From Myxococcus hansupus (GTDB taxonomy: Bacteria; Myxococcota; Myxococcia; Myxococcales; Myxococcaceae): DNA of 64,000 nt. Positions 8,966-18,536 of this stretch are shown here, piece after piece. The stretch covers positions 2,748,501 through 2,812,500 of the forward strand of contig NZ_CP012109.1 of the NCBI RefSeq assembly GCF_000280925.3, in the 5' to 3' direction. The notes under the pieces were generated by a model. The model ran no database searches and was not told the origin of the DNA. It saw nothing but the letters and a program-made list of their open reading frames with translations. Numbering within the stretch: the stretch's first letter is position 1; every line of letters begins with the position of its first letter. The position numbers and the translations under genes were made by a program.

Positions 8966-11900
8966 GGTCAGGGCCGGTGGATAGCCAGGTTTCCAACGCC
9001 ATCATCAGCCGGCTCCGGGTGGGGACGATTACCCACGTCCGGATCTCCGGCGTCATCGACGAAACGTTCCCACTGACCTCCCACACCCCGGAGCTGAACG
9101 GGCTGTTGGTGGTCGACCTGGGACAGGTGGAGCGCATCAGCTCCTTCGGGGTCCGGCGGTGGATTGAGTTCGCCGCCAAGCTGCCCCCCGGGGCCCTGGG
9201 CCTCTACGTGGTCCACGCGCCGCCCGTCATCGTGGACCAGCTCAACATGGTGGAGGGCTTCGCCGGCGTCGCGCGGGTCCTCTCCGTGCTGGCGCCCTAT
9301 ACCTGCCGCGCGTGCAACGAGGACCGGCTGCGGCTGGTGAACCTGCTGGACGAGGCGCAGGTCATCTCCGAGGAGCGCGCGCCGGACCACACGTGTCCGG
9401 TCTGCTCCGGGCCGCTGGAGTTCGCGGACATCCCCGGCGAGTTCTTCGACTACGCCCGGCGGCAGCAGTTCGGCCAGGTGGACCCGGTCGTCATGCGCTA
9501 CCTGCGCGCCAGCATGCCGGCGGTGCAGCCGGAGCTGTCGCAGCACCTGAAAATCATCCAGGACGACATCACGTACATCACCCTGGCCAGCGCGTTGAAG
9601 GGTGACCTCAACGTGCGCAAGCTGGCGTCGGGCCTGGAGGGCCGCGTCGGTTTCGACTTCAGCCACGTCAGCAAGGTGGAGCCGGAGGCCCTGCCGAAGC
9701 TGGAGCAGGTGCTGGAGACGGCGGCCCAGGGCGCGCACGTGGTGCTGTGCCGCATGCCGCCGCCCGCGCTGGCGGTGCTGGCGCGCTCGGCCAAGGTGTT
9801 GCCGGTGCGGCTGGCCACGCTGTGGTTGCCGTGTGACTGCCGCAACTGCGGCCAGGTGAGCCACCAGCGGCTCCAGGCGACGGACTACCTGGCGAGGCTG
9901 CGGGCGCAGGACGCGGGCGTGGAAGTCACGTGCCCCATCTGCGCGGGCAACGCGCGCGTCCCCCACATGCCGCAGCTCCAGGGCCTGCTGGCCCGGATGC
10001 AGCTCACGGACCGGCCGCTGGAGGACCTGGAGACGCTGGAGACGCGCGCCCTCAGCCAGTACCTCTTCGGCGCCACGAACATCGACCCGGCGGCCCGGCA
10101 GGGCGCGTCCACGGACATCTCCAACTCGCTGGGCAGCACCAAGCTGAACGTCATCCGGCGGCTGGGGCAGGGCGGCATGGCGGAGGTCTTCCTCGCCAAG
10201 CAGGTGGGCGTGAAGGGCTTCGAGAAGTTCGTGGTGATGAAGAAGATTCTCCCGCAGTTCGCGGAGAACCCCGAGTTCGTCGACATGCTCTTCGCGGAGG
10301 CCCGCGCCAACGCGCGGCTCACGCACCCCAACGTCGTGCAGACCTTCGACGTGGGCGTGTCCGACGGCGTCGCGTACATCCTCATGGAGTACGTGCGCGG
10401 CCCGGACCTGAAGAAGCTGGTCATCGAGCTGCGGCGTAAGGGCCTGGCGCTCCCGCTGGAGCACGCGCTGCGCATCGTGGCGGAGGTGGCCGCGGGCCTG
10501 CACTACGCCCACGCCTACGTGGACCCGGCGGGCACGCCGCATCCGGTGGTGCACCGGGACGTCAGTCCGCACAACGTGCTCATCTCGCTGGATGGCGCCA
10601 TCAAGCTGAGTGACTTCGGCATCGCCAAGGTGGCGGGCGAGGAGCACACGCAGGCGGGCGTGCTGAAGGGGAAGATTTCGTACATCTCCCCGGAGGCGGC
10701 CTCCGGGCGCACGCTGGACGCGCGCAACGACGTGTTCGCGCTCGGCGTGGTGCTCTTCGAGCTGCTCACCGGTCAGCTCCCGTTCCGCAGGGACCACGAC
10801 GCCGCGACGTTGCAGGCCATCGTCCGGGACCCGGCGCCAGTGCCGTCGCAGCTCAAGCCGAACATTCCGCAGGACGTCTCCGACCTCGTCCTCCGCGCGC
10901 TGGTGAAGGACCCCGCGCGCCGCACGCCGTCCGCGGCGGCGCTGCGTGAGGAGATTGAAGCGGTGATGGCGCACCACCGCCTCAACTCGTCGCCCGCGGC
11001 GGTGGCGCAGTTCTTCAAGGACACGCTGGGCGACCGGCTGGTCGAGTTCGCTCCGTCCGCGGTGAGCGGCACGGGCAGTCATCCCCGTCCGGTGCCCTCG
11101 GGGTCGGGCAGCGGCAACATCGGCGGCGGCGAGATGGCGGCGCCCACGGATGGGCGGACGCCGAGCCACGGCCGAGTGCCCGTCGTGGGCGGCCGGCCCG
11201 CCACGGGTGGCAGCGGTGGCATCCACAGGCCCGGGCCTCCCGTGCCCTCGGTGCCGCCACCGCCGCCGCGCCCGGTGGGCGTCGCGAGCCCGCTGCCGTC
11301 GCGTCCTCCCGCGCCTCCGCCCGCCGAGGACTCGTTCCCTGGCATCTCCGTGACGGAGGATGAGGACGGCGACCGGACGGAGATGGTGCCGCTCAACCTG
11401 GGCGCGCCGCCGCCGCGGGTGGAGGCTCCGCCTCGGCCCGTGGCGCCCGCCGCGCGTCCGCCGCAGCAGCAGGGTCCGGTGCCTCGTCCGTCGGGGCCGG
11501 TTCCGGCCCTAGGCACTGGCGCGACCGCGACGGGTGCGCGGCAGCATGAGGCCCCTCCGGCCCGGCCCGCGCCCGCGGCTCCGGTGGCGCGCGCCACCTC
11601 GGGCGACAGCGGCGAGCCGGACAAGCGAATCCCTTGGAAGTTGCTGGGCATCGCGGGCGGCGGTGCCCTGGTGCTGGCCGTTGTGGCGGTGGTGATGGCG
11701 CGCAGCGGGGGTTCGACGTTCGTCAACGTGGGGCCCGCGGAGCATGTCTATGTCGGCGGCCTGCGCCACGAGCCGGGGACGGAGATGCATGACCCCTCGG
11801 GCGGGTCGCTGCTCATCTCCACCGCGGTGGACGGGAAGCTGCGGCGTTTCGGGACGACGCAGCAGCGCGCGGACATCGACGTGCGCACATTGGCGGATGC

Positions 11901-12132
11901 CTCGCCCGAGCCCGGCACCACGGGGTTGCTCAGCGTCACGGACACCGCGCCAGGCTGCGAGGTCCACGTCGGCGGGAACCTGATGCCGGGTGGCACGCCC
12001 CTGATGAAGGCGCGCATCGAAGCGGGCCGGGAGCTGGAGGTCCTGGTTCGCTGCCCCACGGGTGTCAACAAGGTGTGGGTGATGGCGGTGCCGGGACAGC
12101 AAATCGAAGTGAAGTCGCGGCGGCGAGACTGA
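8962..12132 (+). CDS. Hanks-type Ser/Thr kinase with two N-terminal STAS-like/zinc-ribbon units
   Basis: 1056 aa from the ATG at 8962 overlapping the upstream stop. Residues ~10-100 look like a STAS domain (LLVVDLGQVERISSFGVRRW). They are followed by a Cys4 ribbon (CRACN ... CPVC, about 114-150), a second degenerate STAS-like segment (FDFSHVSKVEPEALPKL), and a second ribbon (CDCRNCG ... CPIC, about 292-335). The kinase domain spans about 395-670 with a glycine loop GQGGMAEVF, VVMKKI lysine, catalytic HRDVSPHN and DFGIAKV. Then come a Pro/Gly-rich linker, one membrane segment (about 892-914) and a ~140-residue extracytoplasmic tail. Hanks kinases are abundant in myxobacteria; the STAS-ribbon front end is unusual. 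Coupling to the RsbW-like gene suggests that STAS phosphorylation feeds into kinase control (inference). Confidence 0.85.
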   Translation: MRSGPVDSQVSNAIISRLRVGTITHVRISGVIDETFPLTSHTPELNGLLVVDLGQVERISSFGVRRWIEFAAKLPPGALGLYVVHAPPVIVDQLNMVEGFAGVARVLSVLAPYTCRACNEDRLRLVNLLDEAQVISEERAPDHTCPVCSGPLEFADIPGEFFDYARRQQFGQVDPVVMRYLRASMPAVQPELSQHLKIIQDDITYITLASALKGDLNVRKLASGLEGRVGFDFSHVSKVEPEALPKLEQVLETAAQGAHVVLCRMPPPALAVLARSAKVLPVRLATLWLPCDCRNCGQVSHQRLQATDYLARLRAQDAGVEVTCPICAGNARVPHMPQLQGLLARMQLTDRPLEDLETLETRALSQYLFGATNIDPAARQGASTDISNSLGSTKLNVIRRLGQGGMAEVFLAKQVGVKGFEKFVVMKKILPQFAENPEFVDMLFAEARANARLTHPNVVQTFDVGVSDGVAYILMEYVRGPDLKKLVIELRRKGLALPLEHALRIVAEVAAGLHYAHAYVDPAGTPHPVVHRDVSPHNVLISLDGAIKLSDFGIAKVAGEEHTQAGVLKGKISYISPEAASGRTLDARNDVFALGVVLFELLTGQLPFRRDHDAATLQAIVRDPAPVPSQLKPNIPQDVSDLVLRALVKDPARRTPSAAALREEIEAVMAHHRLNSSPAAVAQFFKDTLGDRLVEFAPSAVSGTGSHPRPVPSGSGSGNIGGGEMAAPTDGRTPSHGRVPVVGGRPATGGSGGIHRPGPPVPSVPPPPPRPVGVASPLPSRPPAPPPAEDSFPGISVTEDEDGDRTEMVPLNLGAPPPRVEAPPRPVAPAARPPQQQGPVPRPSGPVPALGTGATATGARQHEAPPARPAPAAPVARATSGDSGEPDKRIPWKLLGIAGGGALVLAVVAVVMARSGGSTFVNVGPAEHVYVGGLRHEPGTEMHDPSGGSLLISTAVDGKLRRFGTTQQRADIDVRTLADASPEPGTTGLLSVTDTAPGCEVHVGGNLMPGGTPLMKARIEAGRELEVLVRCPTGVNKVWVMAVPGQQIEVKSRRRD

Positions 12133-12184
12133 GCGGCTCGGTTCCGGGCGTGACGCCACGTCCCGGACAAAGGGTGCGAAACGC

Positions 12185-14518
12185 ATGAAGGGTTGGACCC
12201 TCTTCCCCCACCTCGTGGTTCGCACGACTGGCTTTGCTTTCGACGGGCTGGAGCGGCTGGGGTGCCCGGCCGCCGCCGAGGCCGCGCGACGGCTGGCGGC
12301 GGAGCAGCGGGCCCTGGATGCGCTCCGGGCGCAGGGCCCTCGGGTCAAGCGCCCACCGCGCGCGGTGCTGGCCGCGTTGAAGGCAGGCCGCCCCGTGGAC
12401 ACCGAAGGGCTGGCGTCACCCGAGCTCTTCGCTGAATGGAACGCGCGGGCCCAGGCCTGTCAGGACGCGGAGGCTGCCTTCGCGTCCGCGATGAAGCAGG
12501 AGACGCAAGGCGTGGAGGCCGCGCTTCGAGCGCTCCGGGACGCGCCACGCTTCCTGGAAGCCGTGGCCAGCTCCAGTCCGCCCGTGGCTCGGGATTTGTT
12601 GGAAGGGCGCGATGGCGCACGGCTGCGGAGGCAGGTGGCCAGCTACCTCCAGCGCCTGTGCGCGAAGAACGAGACGATGGGGTTCTTCGGGCCCATCAAC
12701 TACGGCCGGGTAGACGCGGACGCGCCCACGGGCATCACGGTGCGCTGGTCCGGTCCGGAGGTGCTCACGGGGCGGAACACCTTCGCGGCGTCGTGGCTGG
12801 TGCAGGGGCTGGTGCGCGCCATCGCGTTCGACCCGGAGGTCGCGCCGTGGCTGGTGCTGCGCCGCAAGGCCTTCGCGGAGGTGCCTTCACGCAAGGCGAT
12901 GCCCGCGCCGGAGAGCGCCGAGGCGATGTTGCCCCGGTTGGTCGAGGTCGTGGACGGTACGCGGACGCTCGCGGGGGTGGCGTCGTCCCTGGGCGTGGCG
13001 CCCGGCCTGGTGCGTGAAGCGGCGCGAATGGGCTGCGAGAAGGGGCTGCTCACGCACCAGTTGGAGGTCCCCGCGGCCACGCACCATCCCGTGGACGACC
13101 TGGCCGAGCGCGTGGCCGGCTTGCCCTGCGCCGCCGCCCGTCGCCACGTCGAGGGCTTGAGCGCGCTGCTGGTGCTGATGGGCGGCTACGGCGCGGCGGA
13201 TGCCGCCGGGAAGATGGCGCTCCAGGTCGCCTTCGCGCAGCGGGCGAAGACGCAGTGGGGCGTGACACCTCCCTTGGAGCGAGGGCCCGCTTCGGAGTCG
13301 CACAACTTCTATCAAGACCGGCTGGCCCTCCGGGAGGAGTGCGGCGGCGACCTGCGGGTGGAGGTCGGGGGCGAGCGGGCGCGAGAGCTGACGGCACGCC
13401 TGGAGCCCGCGCTGGCGTGGATGGGTGTGGCGGCGAGGCGGACTCGCGAGGCGGCGCGCTCCACCGTGGCGGGGTTGGTGGGGGCGCGGACGGTGCCTTT
13501 CTGGAAGGTCGCGGCCGCGTATGCGGACCGGCCGGTGCCCCAGGACACGTCGGTGGCGGAGGTGCTCGCGGGCGCGGTGGAGGATGCCTCCGCGCGGACG
13601 GTGGACCTGGGGCGGGTGACGCCGCCACCGCTGACGGACGAGGTGAAGGCCCTGCCGCTCGTCACCTCCGTGGACCTGCTCGTGGGTGCGCGGGATGTGG
13701 AGGCGTGGAGCCGGGGCGACTACGAACTGGTGATGGGCGACGTGCACGACACGGCGCTGGTCTGGGGCTGGGCGCTCCAGTTCCATGACGCCCGGGGCAA
13801 GGTGGAGAGCGCCATGGTTCAGGCGCTGGGGGCCTTGAGCCGGCCCGTGCCCCTGGTGACGGTGCTCGCGTCGCGGCGCACGGGGCTGCTGCCTTCGGAG
13901 TTCCCAGGGCCGGTGGTGGAGCTGGGGGGCGTCAGTGCCCGCGCTTCCGCCTGGCGGCTGCCGCTGGACGACCTCTTCGTGGAGAGTGATGGAACCCAGG
14001 CGCGGCTGGTGTCGAAGCGTCTGGGCTCCGAGGTGTGCCTCTACAACGGCGAATTGGAGAGCCTGGTCCACACCGCCTTCTCCCTGCCGCGCATCCGGCC
14101 ACTGCGCGTGTCGTTGGGGACGCATACGCCCCGGCTGACGCTGGGCGGCGTGGTGGTGCAGCGCGAGCAGTGGCGGTTGGCGCCGGACGCCCGAGAGCGG
14201 TTGCTCGCGTGCCGTGACGACGCGGCGAGGCTGCGCGCGGCCGTGGACATCTGGGACGCCCACGGGATGCCGGACTGCGTGTTCGCGAAGTTCAAGGACG
14301 AGCGCAAGCCCGTGCTGGTCGACGTGCGCAGCCCTCTGTTGCTGCGCGTGTTCCTCAACCTGCTGGAGCAGAAGGAAGAGGTCATCCTGTCGGAGATGCT
14401 GCCGTCGCCGGAACAGCTCTGGCTGCGAGGCCCGTCGGGCCGTCACACCGTGGAGCTGCGGTGCACGCTGCTGTGGGGCGCGGAGCCGCCCGAGTCCCCC
14501 GGGAGCACGCGGGAATGA
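12185..14518 (+). CDS. LanB-type (lantibiotic dehydratase family) protein 1, glutamylation half only
   Basis: 777 aa. It resembles the N-terminal glutamylation domain of class I lanthipeptide dehydratases. The subfamily hallmark RLCAKNETMGFFGPI sits at about residues 155-170, and the C-terminal region has VCLYNGELESLVHTAFSLPRIRPL, LTLGGVVVQREQW and FAKFKDERKPVLVDVRSPLL (about 700-720). Known chemistry: this domain transfers glutamate from glutamyl-tRNA to peptide Ser/Thr; a separate SpaB_C-type domain then eliminates it. No elimination domain is recognisable here or in the following genes. Related stand-alone proteins (PEARLs) instead append amino acids from aminoacyl-tRNA to a peptide C-terminus. 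Its stop overlaps the next start (ATGA at 14515), so it is co-translated with that gene. Which reaction applies cannot be settled from sequence alone. Confidence 0.75.
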   Translation: MKGWTLFPHLVVRTTGFAFDGLERLGCPAAAEAARRLAAEQRALDALRAQGPRVKRPPRAVLAALKAGRPVDTEGLASPELFAEWNARAQACQDAEAAFASAMKQETQGVEAALRALRDAPRFLEAVASSSPPVARDLLEGRDGARLRRQVASYLQRLCAKNETMGFFGPINYGRVDADAPTGITVRWSGPEVLTGRNTFAASWLVQGLVRAIAFDPEVAPWLVLRRKAFAEVPSRKAMPAPESAEAMLPRLVEVVDGTRTLAGVASSLGVAPGLVREAARMGCEKGLLTHQLEVPAATHHPVDDLAERVAGLPCAAARRHVEGLSALLVLMGGYGAADAAGKMALQVAFAQRAKTQWGVTPPLERGPASESHNFYQDRLALREECGGDLRVEVGGERARELTARLEPALAWMGVAARRTREAARSTVAGLVGARTVPFWKVAAAYADRPVPQDTSVAEVLAGAVEDASARTVDLGRVTPPPLTDEVKALPLVTSVDLLVGARDVEAWSRGDYELVMGDVHDTALVWGWALQFHDARGKVESAMVQALGALSRPVPLVTVLASRRTGLLPSEFPGPVVELGGVSARASAWRLPLDDLFVESDGTQARLVSKRLGSEVCLYNGELESLVHTAFSLPRIRPLRVSLGTHTPRLTLGGVVVQREQWRLAPDARERLLACRDDAARLRAAVDIWDAHGMPDCVFAKFKDERKPVLVDVRSPLLLRVFLNLLEQKEEVILSEMLPSPEQLWLRGPSGRHTVELRCTLLWGAEPPESPGSTRE

Positions 14519-16137
14519 AGCTGCTCGTCCTGCCGCCGCATCGCGATGTGACGTTGGCTCCGGATGCGCCCGCGGGGTGGCACTGCGTGGATGTGGCCCG
14601 TGACTTCTGCCGCCGCGTCTTCGCAAGGGAGGCCGTGGAGTCCGAGGCGCGGCTTCGTGAGAACGCGCCGGCCACCGCGCAGTCCATGCGGGAGCTGTTG
14701 CTGCTTCGCGCCGCTCAGTCACTGTGGACGCGTGAAGGCGCCGGCCCGCACACGGGCCTGCGTGCCCAGGGCGCGGTGCTGACCGCCATCTCGGGCCCTC
14801 CGCACGGCGTCCACTTGCGGCTGGATGATGTGGAGTTGGAGGGCGGCACCACCGAGCGAAGCGCGGACGTCCTGCGGGCTATGGACGCTCCCGTGGCCTA
14901 TCTGGCCGAGCTGGTCCAGGCCGCGGAGCGCTTCGCGGACGCCGAGCGCGTGCGGCTCTGGATTGACAGGGACCTTCAATTGCCCGCGGCGGCCTGGCTC
15001 GCGCGGGCGTGTCCAAGGCACGTGCCGCTCGAAGTCGCGGGGCCTTTCGCCTGGCAGTACCGCGAGGTGCTCCAGCACCTGTCCGTGTTCCAACGGGCGG
15101 CCTTCGTCGACGCGCCCCCGCTGCGCTGGCAGCTTGCCGGTGATGTCCATGGCGCCACACGGGCACGCCTCGTCTGGATTCCCGAATCTCAGGGCCTGCG
15201 CTTCGGTGAGGCTCAAGCCCCCGCTTCGGACGCCGAGGCGGCCCCTGTCGCGCGTCACCCCGCCTTGGGGACCAGTACGCCCGAGGCGGTGCGGGCCTTC
15301 ACCGATGAGGCCCGGTGGGCGGGGCACGTGTCGCTCGATTCGTTGCTGCGGCCCGACGCGCTGGTGGAGAGCGGCTGCGAAGTGGCCATCGTGGGCTTCT
15401 GCGCCTTCAGCGAAGGCGACGTCGTGGACCCCTGGGGTGCCAGAATCCCGCGCGCGTCGTTGGTGCAGGGGGCTCGCGGGTTCCGGGCGGCCGGTGGGCG
15501 GATTGTCGCGGAGTGGTGGGTGGGCGCCCCGGGCATCGATGCCGCCGCGTTGGAAGCGACGTTCAACGCACTCGATGGCGAGCCGCTGTTCGACCATGTC
15601 TCTGGCGTGCGTCCCTTCCATTGGACACGGATGTCGTTGCCAGGGGGCGTCCCTCGCCTGTGGCAAGACGTGAACGTTGGCGCGCCTCCCGAGGACCGTG
15701 ACCTCGCGCGAAGCCTGCCGTTCGAACATGCCGGGTCGATACCCAGCAGCAGCGTGCCGCAGGTGCTCGCGGGGCTCGCGAGTCGCTTGCTGGCGCGCGC
15801 TCCGCTGAGTCCCGGACGTGTCGCCGCCGCCTGTCTTCCGGATGCGACAGCACCCGTCTCCGAGGACGGTGGCCCTCGCGGCATCGTGCTCGATGCCGAC
15901 TGTGCGCTGGTGCAGCTCCCCGCTGGTCTGGACGGTGCGGCGCGCGCGTCCTGGTACGCGGCGAATCTGCGGACGGGTGGGGTGCTCGCGATGGATGCAC
16001 GGCTGGCGCCGAAGCTGGCCGGACTCACGCGCCCCGGGGAGGTGGCCCAGGTCCTGGGGGCTGTCCCGGAGGCGCAGCGGGGGAAGCTGGTGGAGACGCT
16101 GGTGGCCCGGTCGGTGCTGACGAAGGTGAACGGATGA
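14515..16137 (+). CDS. Unrecognised protein between the two LanB-type genes
   Basis: 540 aa from the ATG at 14515, overlapping the stops and starts of both neighbours by 4 bp. I do not recognise the family. A run of predicted strand-helix units (RVRLWIDRDLQLP, HVPLEVAGPFAW, AAFVDAPPLRW, CEVAIVGFCAFSEGD, GGRIVAEWWVGAPG, VSGVRPFHWTRM) looks like an alpha/beta barrel. The opening MKLLVLPP and the general layout recall B12-binding radical SAM proteins, but there is no CxxxCxxC cluster motif and cysteines are few and scattered. It may be a catalytically dead relative or a new fold partner. Strict coupling to two LanB-type proteins implies a stoichiometric complex or a shared substrate (inference). 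Confidence 0.6.
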   Translation: MKLLVLPPHRDVTLAPDAPAGWHCVDVARDFCRRVFAREAVESEARLRENAPATAQSMRELLLLRAAQSLWTREGAGPHTGLRAQGAVLTAISGPPHGVHLRLDDVELEGGTTERSADVLRAMDAPVAYLAELVQAAERFADAERVRLWIDRDLQLPAAAWLARACPRHVPLEVAGPFAWQYREVLQHLSVFQRAAFVDAPPLRWQLAGDVHGATRARLVWIPESQGLRFGEAQAPASDAEAAPVARHPALGTSTPEAVRAFTDEARWAGHVSLDSLLRPDALVESGCEVAIVGFCAFSEGDVVDPWGARIPRASLVQGARGFRAAGGRIVAEWWVGAPGIDAAALEATFNALDGEPLFDHVSGVRPFHWTRMSLPGGVPRLWQDVNVGAPPEDRDLARSLPFEHAGSIPSSSVPQVLAGLASRLLARAPLSPGRVAAACLPDATAPVSEDGGPRGIVLDADCALVQLPAGLDGAARASWYAANLRTGGVLAMDARLAPKLAGLTRPGEVAQVLGAVPEAQRGKLVETLVARSVLTKVNG

Positions 16138-18431
16138 GTGAGCCCTGGACGTTGGGCGAAGTATTCGTGTTGCGGCACGCGGGGTTTCCCTTCGACTGGT
16201 TGGAGTCGCTCGGGGTGTCCGAGGCCGTGCAGGACGATGTCGCCCGGTTGCTCGAGGCCGAGGACGCGCTCGTGGACGCCATCGGCACCGAGGGCGGCGC
16301 ACCGGGGGCTCAGGCGGTACGCGACGCCCTGGCACAAGGCCGGGAGCCCAAGCTGGATGCACGGCTCGCTGCGTCCTGCCACGACGCGCTCGTCCGTTAT
16401 CGCGACCACCGCGCGGCGCTGCAGTCGCGATACGCCGAGGAGCGCAAGTCCCTGCGCAGGCGGCTGCGTGAGCGCGCCGCGGACGCCGCCATTCAAGAGG
16501 CCGTGTTCCTCTCCAGCCCGGCGATGTTCGACAACGTCTGGGTGCGCTACCTGCGAGGCGGCGAGCGGCCGGACACCTCGGATGTGCGTAGGGTGGAGCG
16601 GCAGGTCTACACGTATCTCCAGCGCTTCTGCGCGAAGAACGAGACCACCAGCTTCTTCGGCCCCATCTCCTACGGCGAGCGCACCACGGATGACGGCTAC
16701 GACGTGCGCACGGTGCCCAGCGGCAACACGCGCCGCCGCACGTTCTTCTCCTTCTGGGCCGTGACGGAGCTGGCCCGCGCGGTGGGGCGGGAGCGCACGC
16801 TGCGCCCCCATCTGCCCCTGCGCATCAACCCGCTCTTCACGCTGTCGCCGGGCCGGGCCGCCTGCGCGCCACTGAAGCTGGAGGTCGCCCTCTCACCGCA
16901 AGCGGAGCAGTTGTTGTCCGTCCTGCGGGAGCACGCGGTGCCCTCCGATGCGGCCCGGGTGCTCGGTGTGCCGGTGGAGGACGTGGAGCGGCAGGCGATT
17001 CCCCTGGTGAAGACCGCGCTGCTGCTGTGGGGGCTCCCGTTCCGGCCCAACGACTTCGCCACCTTCGAGAGCGTGCGGGATGCCGTGGCGGCGCTGCCGG
17101 ACCTGGAGGCGCGCACGCGCTGGCTGGAGCGGCTGGACACCCTGGCGCGCCTCAAGGCCGACTTCGAGACAGCGGACCTGGCCCAGCGGCGAGAGCTGTT
17201 GCCTCGCCTGGAGGCCTTCTTCACCGAAGTCACGGGCAAGCCGGCCCGTCGTGGCGACGGTCAGGTCTACGCGGACCGGCTCATCCTCTACGAGGAGGCC
17301 AGCTCACCGTTCCGTTTGCGCTTCGGCGCCACCTTCACCGCGGAGCTGGAAGCGGCGCTGACCGGGGCCCTGGAGCTGTCGGCGGCCTATGGCGAGAAGG
17401 TGCAGCGCGGCTTCCGCGAGCAGGTCCGCGACGCGCTGGGCCCCGATGCCGGCCCCATGGACCTGTTGGACTACGCCGTGCGCCTGCGTCCAGACGGCGT
17501 GACGGGGAGCCGCTTCTCACCCGTGCCGCCGGTGATGCTGGAGCCAGACGCGGCTCGCGCCCGCGCGGTGCCGGTGGACTTCCTGGGCACGTCCACCCCG
17601 GGTGGGCGCTACGCCTTGCCGGACGTGTGTCTGGCGGCGAAGCCGGACGGCGGCGGCTTCGAGGTGATGCTGGCGCGCGTCCATCACCACCTGCTGCTGT
17701 GGAGCTGGCTGAGCGCCTTCCAACCCGAGCGCGAGCGGTATGCCTCCGTCGCGTCACGGTGGTTGGAGAAGGACGACGCCGCGCGGGGCCTCGTGGGGCT
17801 GTCCATCCGCAGGCGCAACAAGGGCTTCTACGTCTACCCGGGGCGGCGGCTGGTGTACTCGGTGTCGGACGTGCTCGACGTGGAGGACGGCGCGCTCACG
17901 CCGCGCGACGTGAAGGTGCTCCCCACGCCCGAGGGGCCGGTGCTCGTGGATGGCCAGGGGGCGCGGCTGAGCCTGTACCTGCCGCTGGACGACTTCTCGT
18001 CCTACCCGCCCTTCGCGGCGCTGGCCCATCCGCAGGTGTTGCACGCGCCGCTGCGCACGCAGGGCGAGCACCTGCCTCGGCTGAGCGTGGGCGGGGCGGT
18101 GTACCAGCGCGAGCGGTGGAACCTCCCGGCGTCGCGGCTGGCGAAGCCCGCGGGCTTCGAGCTGTTCCTCACCGTCCAGCGGGAGCGGCGGGCGGGTGGG
18201 TGGCCTCGCTTCGTGTTCATGCGCAGCTCGAAGGAGCGCAAGCCCTACCTCATCGACACCGCGAGCCCCTTCGCCGTGGACCTGCTGTCCCATCTGGCTC
18301 GGGACGCGGAGCGGCTGTCCGTCGAGGAGATGTACCCGGCGCCCGAGCAGCTCTGGCTGCGGGATGAACGGGGCCGCTACACCTGTGAGCTGCGGATGCA
18401 GTTCACCCGGTGGAGTGGGGCGCCTGTGTGA
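16134..18431 (+). CDS. LanB-type (lantibiotic dehydratase family) protein 2, glutamylation half only
   Basis: 765 aa from the ATG overlapping the upstream stop (ATGA). It is a clear paralogue of the protein at 12185. The two share the opening layout (VLRHAGFPFDWLESLGV versus VVRTTGFAFDGLERLGC), the hallmark RFCAKNETTSFFGPI (about residues 162-176), the mid-region QVYADRLILYEEA versus NFYQDRLALREEC, and the C-terminal RSSKERKPYLIDTASPFA and PAPEQLWLRDERGRYTCELR. Like its paralogue it ends after the glutamylation-type domain, with no SpaB_C-type elimination domain. Two non-identical copies in one operon suggest either a heteromer or sequential tRNA-dependent steps on one peptide (inference). 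The next gene is 105 bp downstream. Confidence 0.75.
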   Translation: MSEPWTLGEVFVLRHAGFPFDWLESLGVSEAVQDDVARLLEAEDALVDAIGTEGGAPGAQAVRDALAQGREPKLDARLAASCHDALVRYRDHRAALQSRYAEERKSLRRRLRERAADAAIQEAVFLSSPAMFDNVWVRYLRGGERPDTSDVRRVERQVYTYLQRFCAKNETTSFFGPISYGERTTDDGYDVRTVPSGNTRRRTFFSFWAVTELARAVGRERTLRPHLPLRINPLFTLSPGRAACAPLKLEVALSPQAEQLLSVLREHAVPSDAARVLGVPVEDVERQAIPLVKTALLLWGLPFRPNDFATFESVRDAVAALPDLEARTRWLERLDTLARLKADFETADLAQRRELLPRLEAFFTEVTGKPARRGDGQVYADRLILYEEASSPFRLRFGATFTAELEAALTGALELSAAYGEKVQRGFREQVRDALGPDAGPMDLLDYAVRLRPDGVTGSRFSPVPPVMLEPDAARARAVPVDFLGTSTPGGRYALPDVCLAAKPDGGGFEVMLARVHHHLLLWSWLSAFQPERERYASVASRWLEKDDAARGLVGLSIRRRNKGFYVYPGRRLVYSVSDVLDVEDGALTPRDVKVLPTPEGPVLVDGQGARLSLYLPLDDFSSYPPFAALAHPQVLHAPLRTQGEHLPRLSVGGAVYQRERWNLPASRLAKPAGFELFLTVQRERRAGGWPRFVFMRSSKERKPYLIDTASPFAVDLLSHLARDAERLSVEEMYPAPEQLWLRDERGRYTCELRMQFTRWSGAPV

Positions 18432-18536
18432 CAGCCTTTGACATCCAGGGCGCATCCACGCCCAGAATGGCCTTTTCCCCGGCCTGGCGGTGCTGGCTGC
18501 CTTGCCAGGATGACGGGCCCATTCAGGAGACAGTCA

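Noticed and set aside
1514-16811. Long minus-strand open frames opposite the signalling and LanB-type genes
   Set aside because: Antisense frames of high-GC3 genes with His/Arg/Gln-rich low-complexity translations; no motif supports any of them.
18438-18468. TTGACA with a CAGAAT 19 bp downstream, as a promoter for the 141-aa gene
   Set aside because: Spacing is long, the -10 match is weak and the -35 lies directly behind the LanB-type stop; not enough to list.
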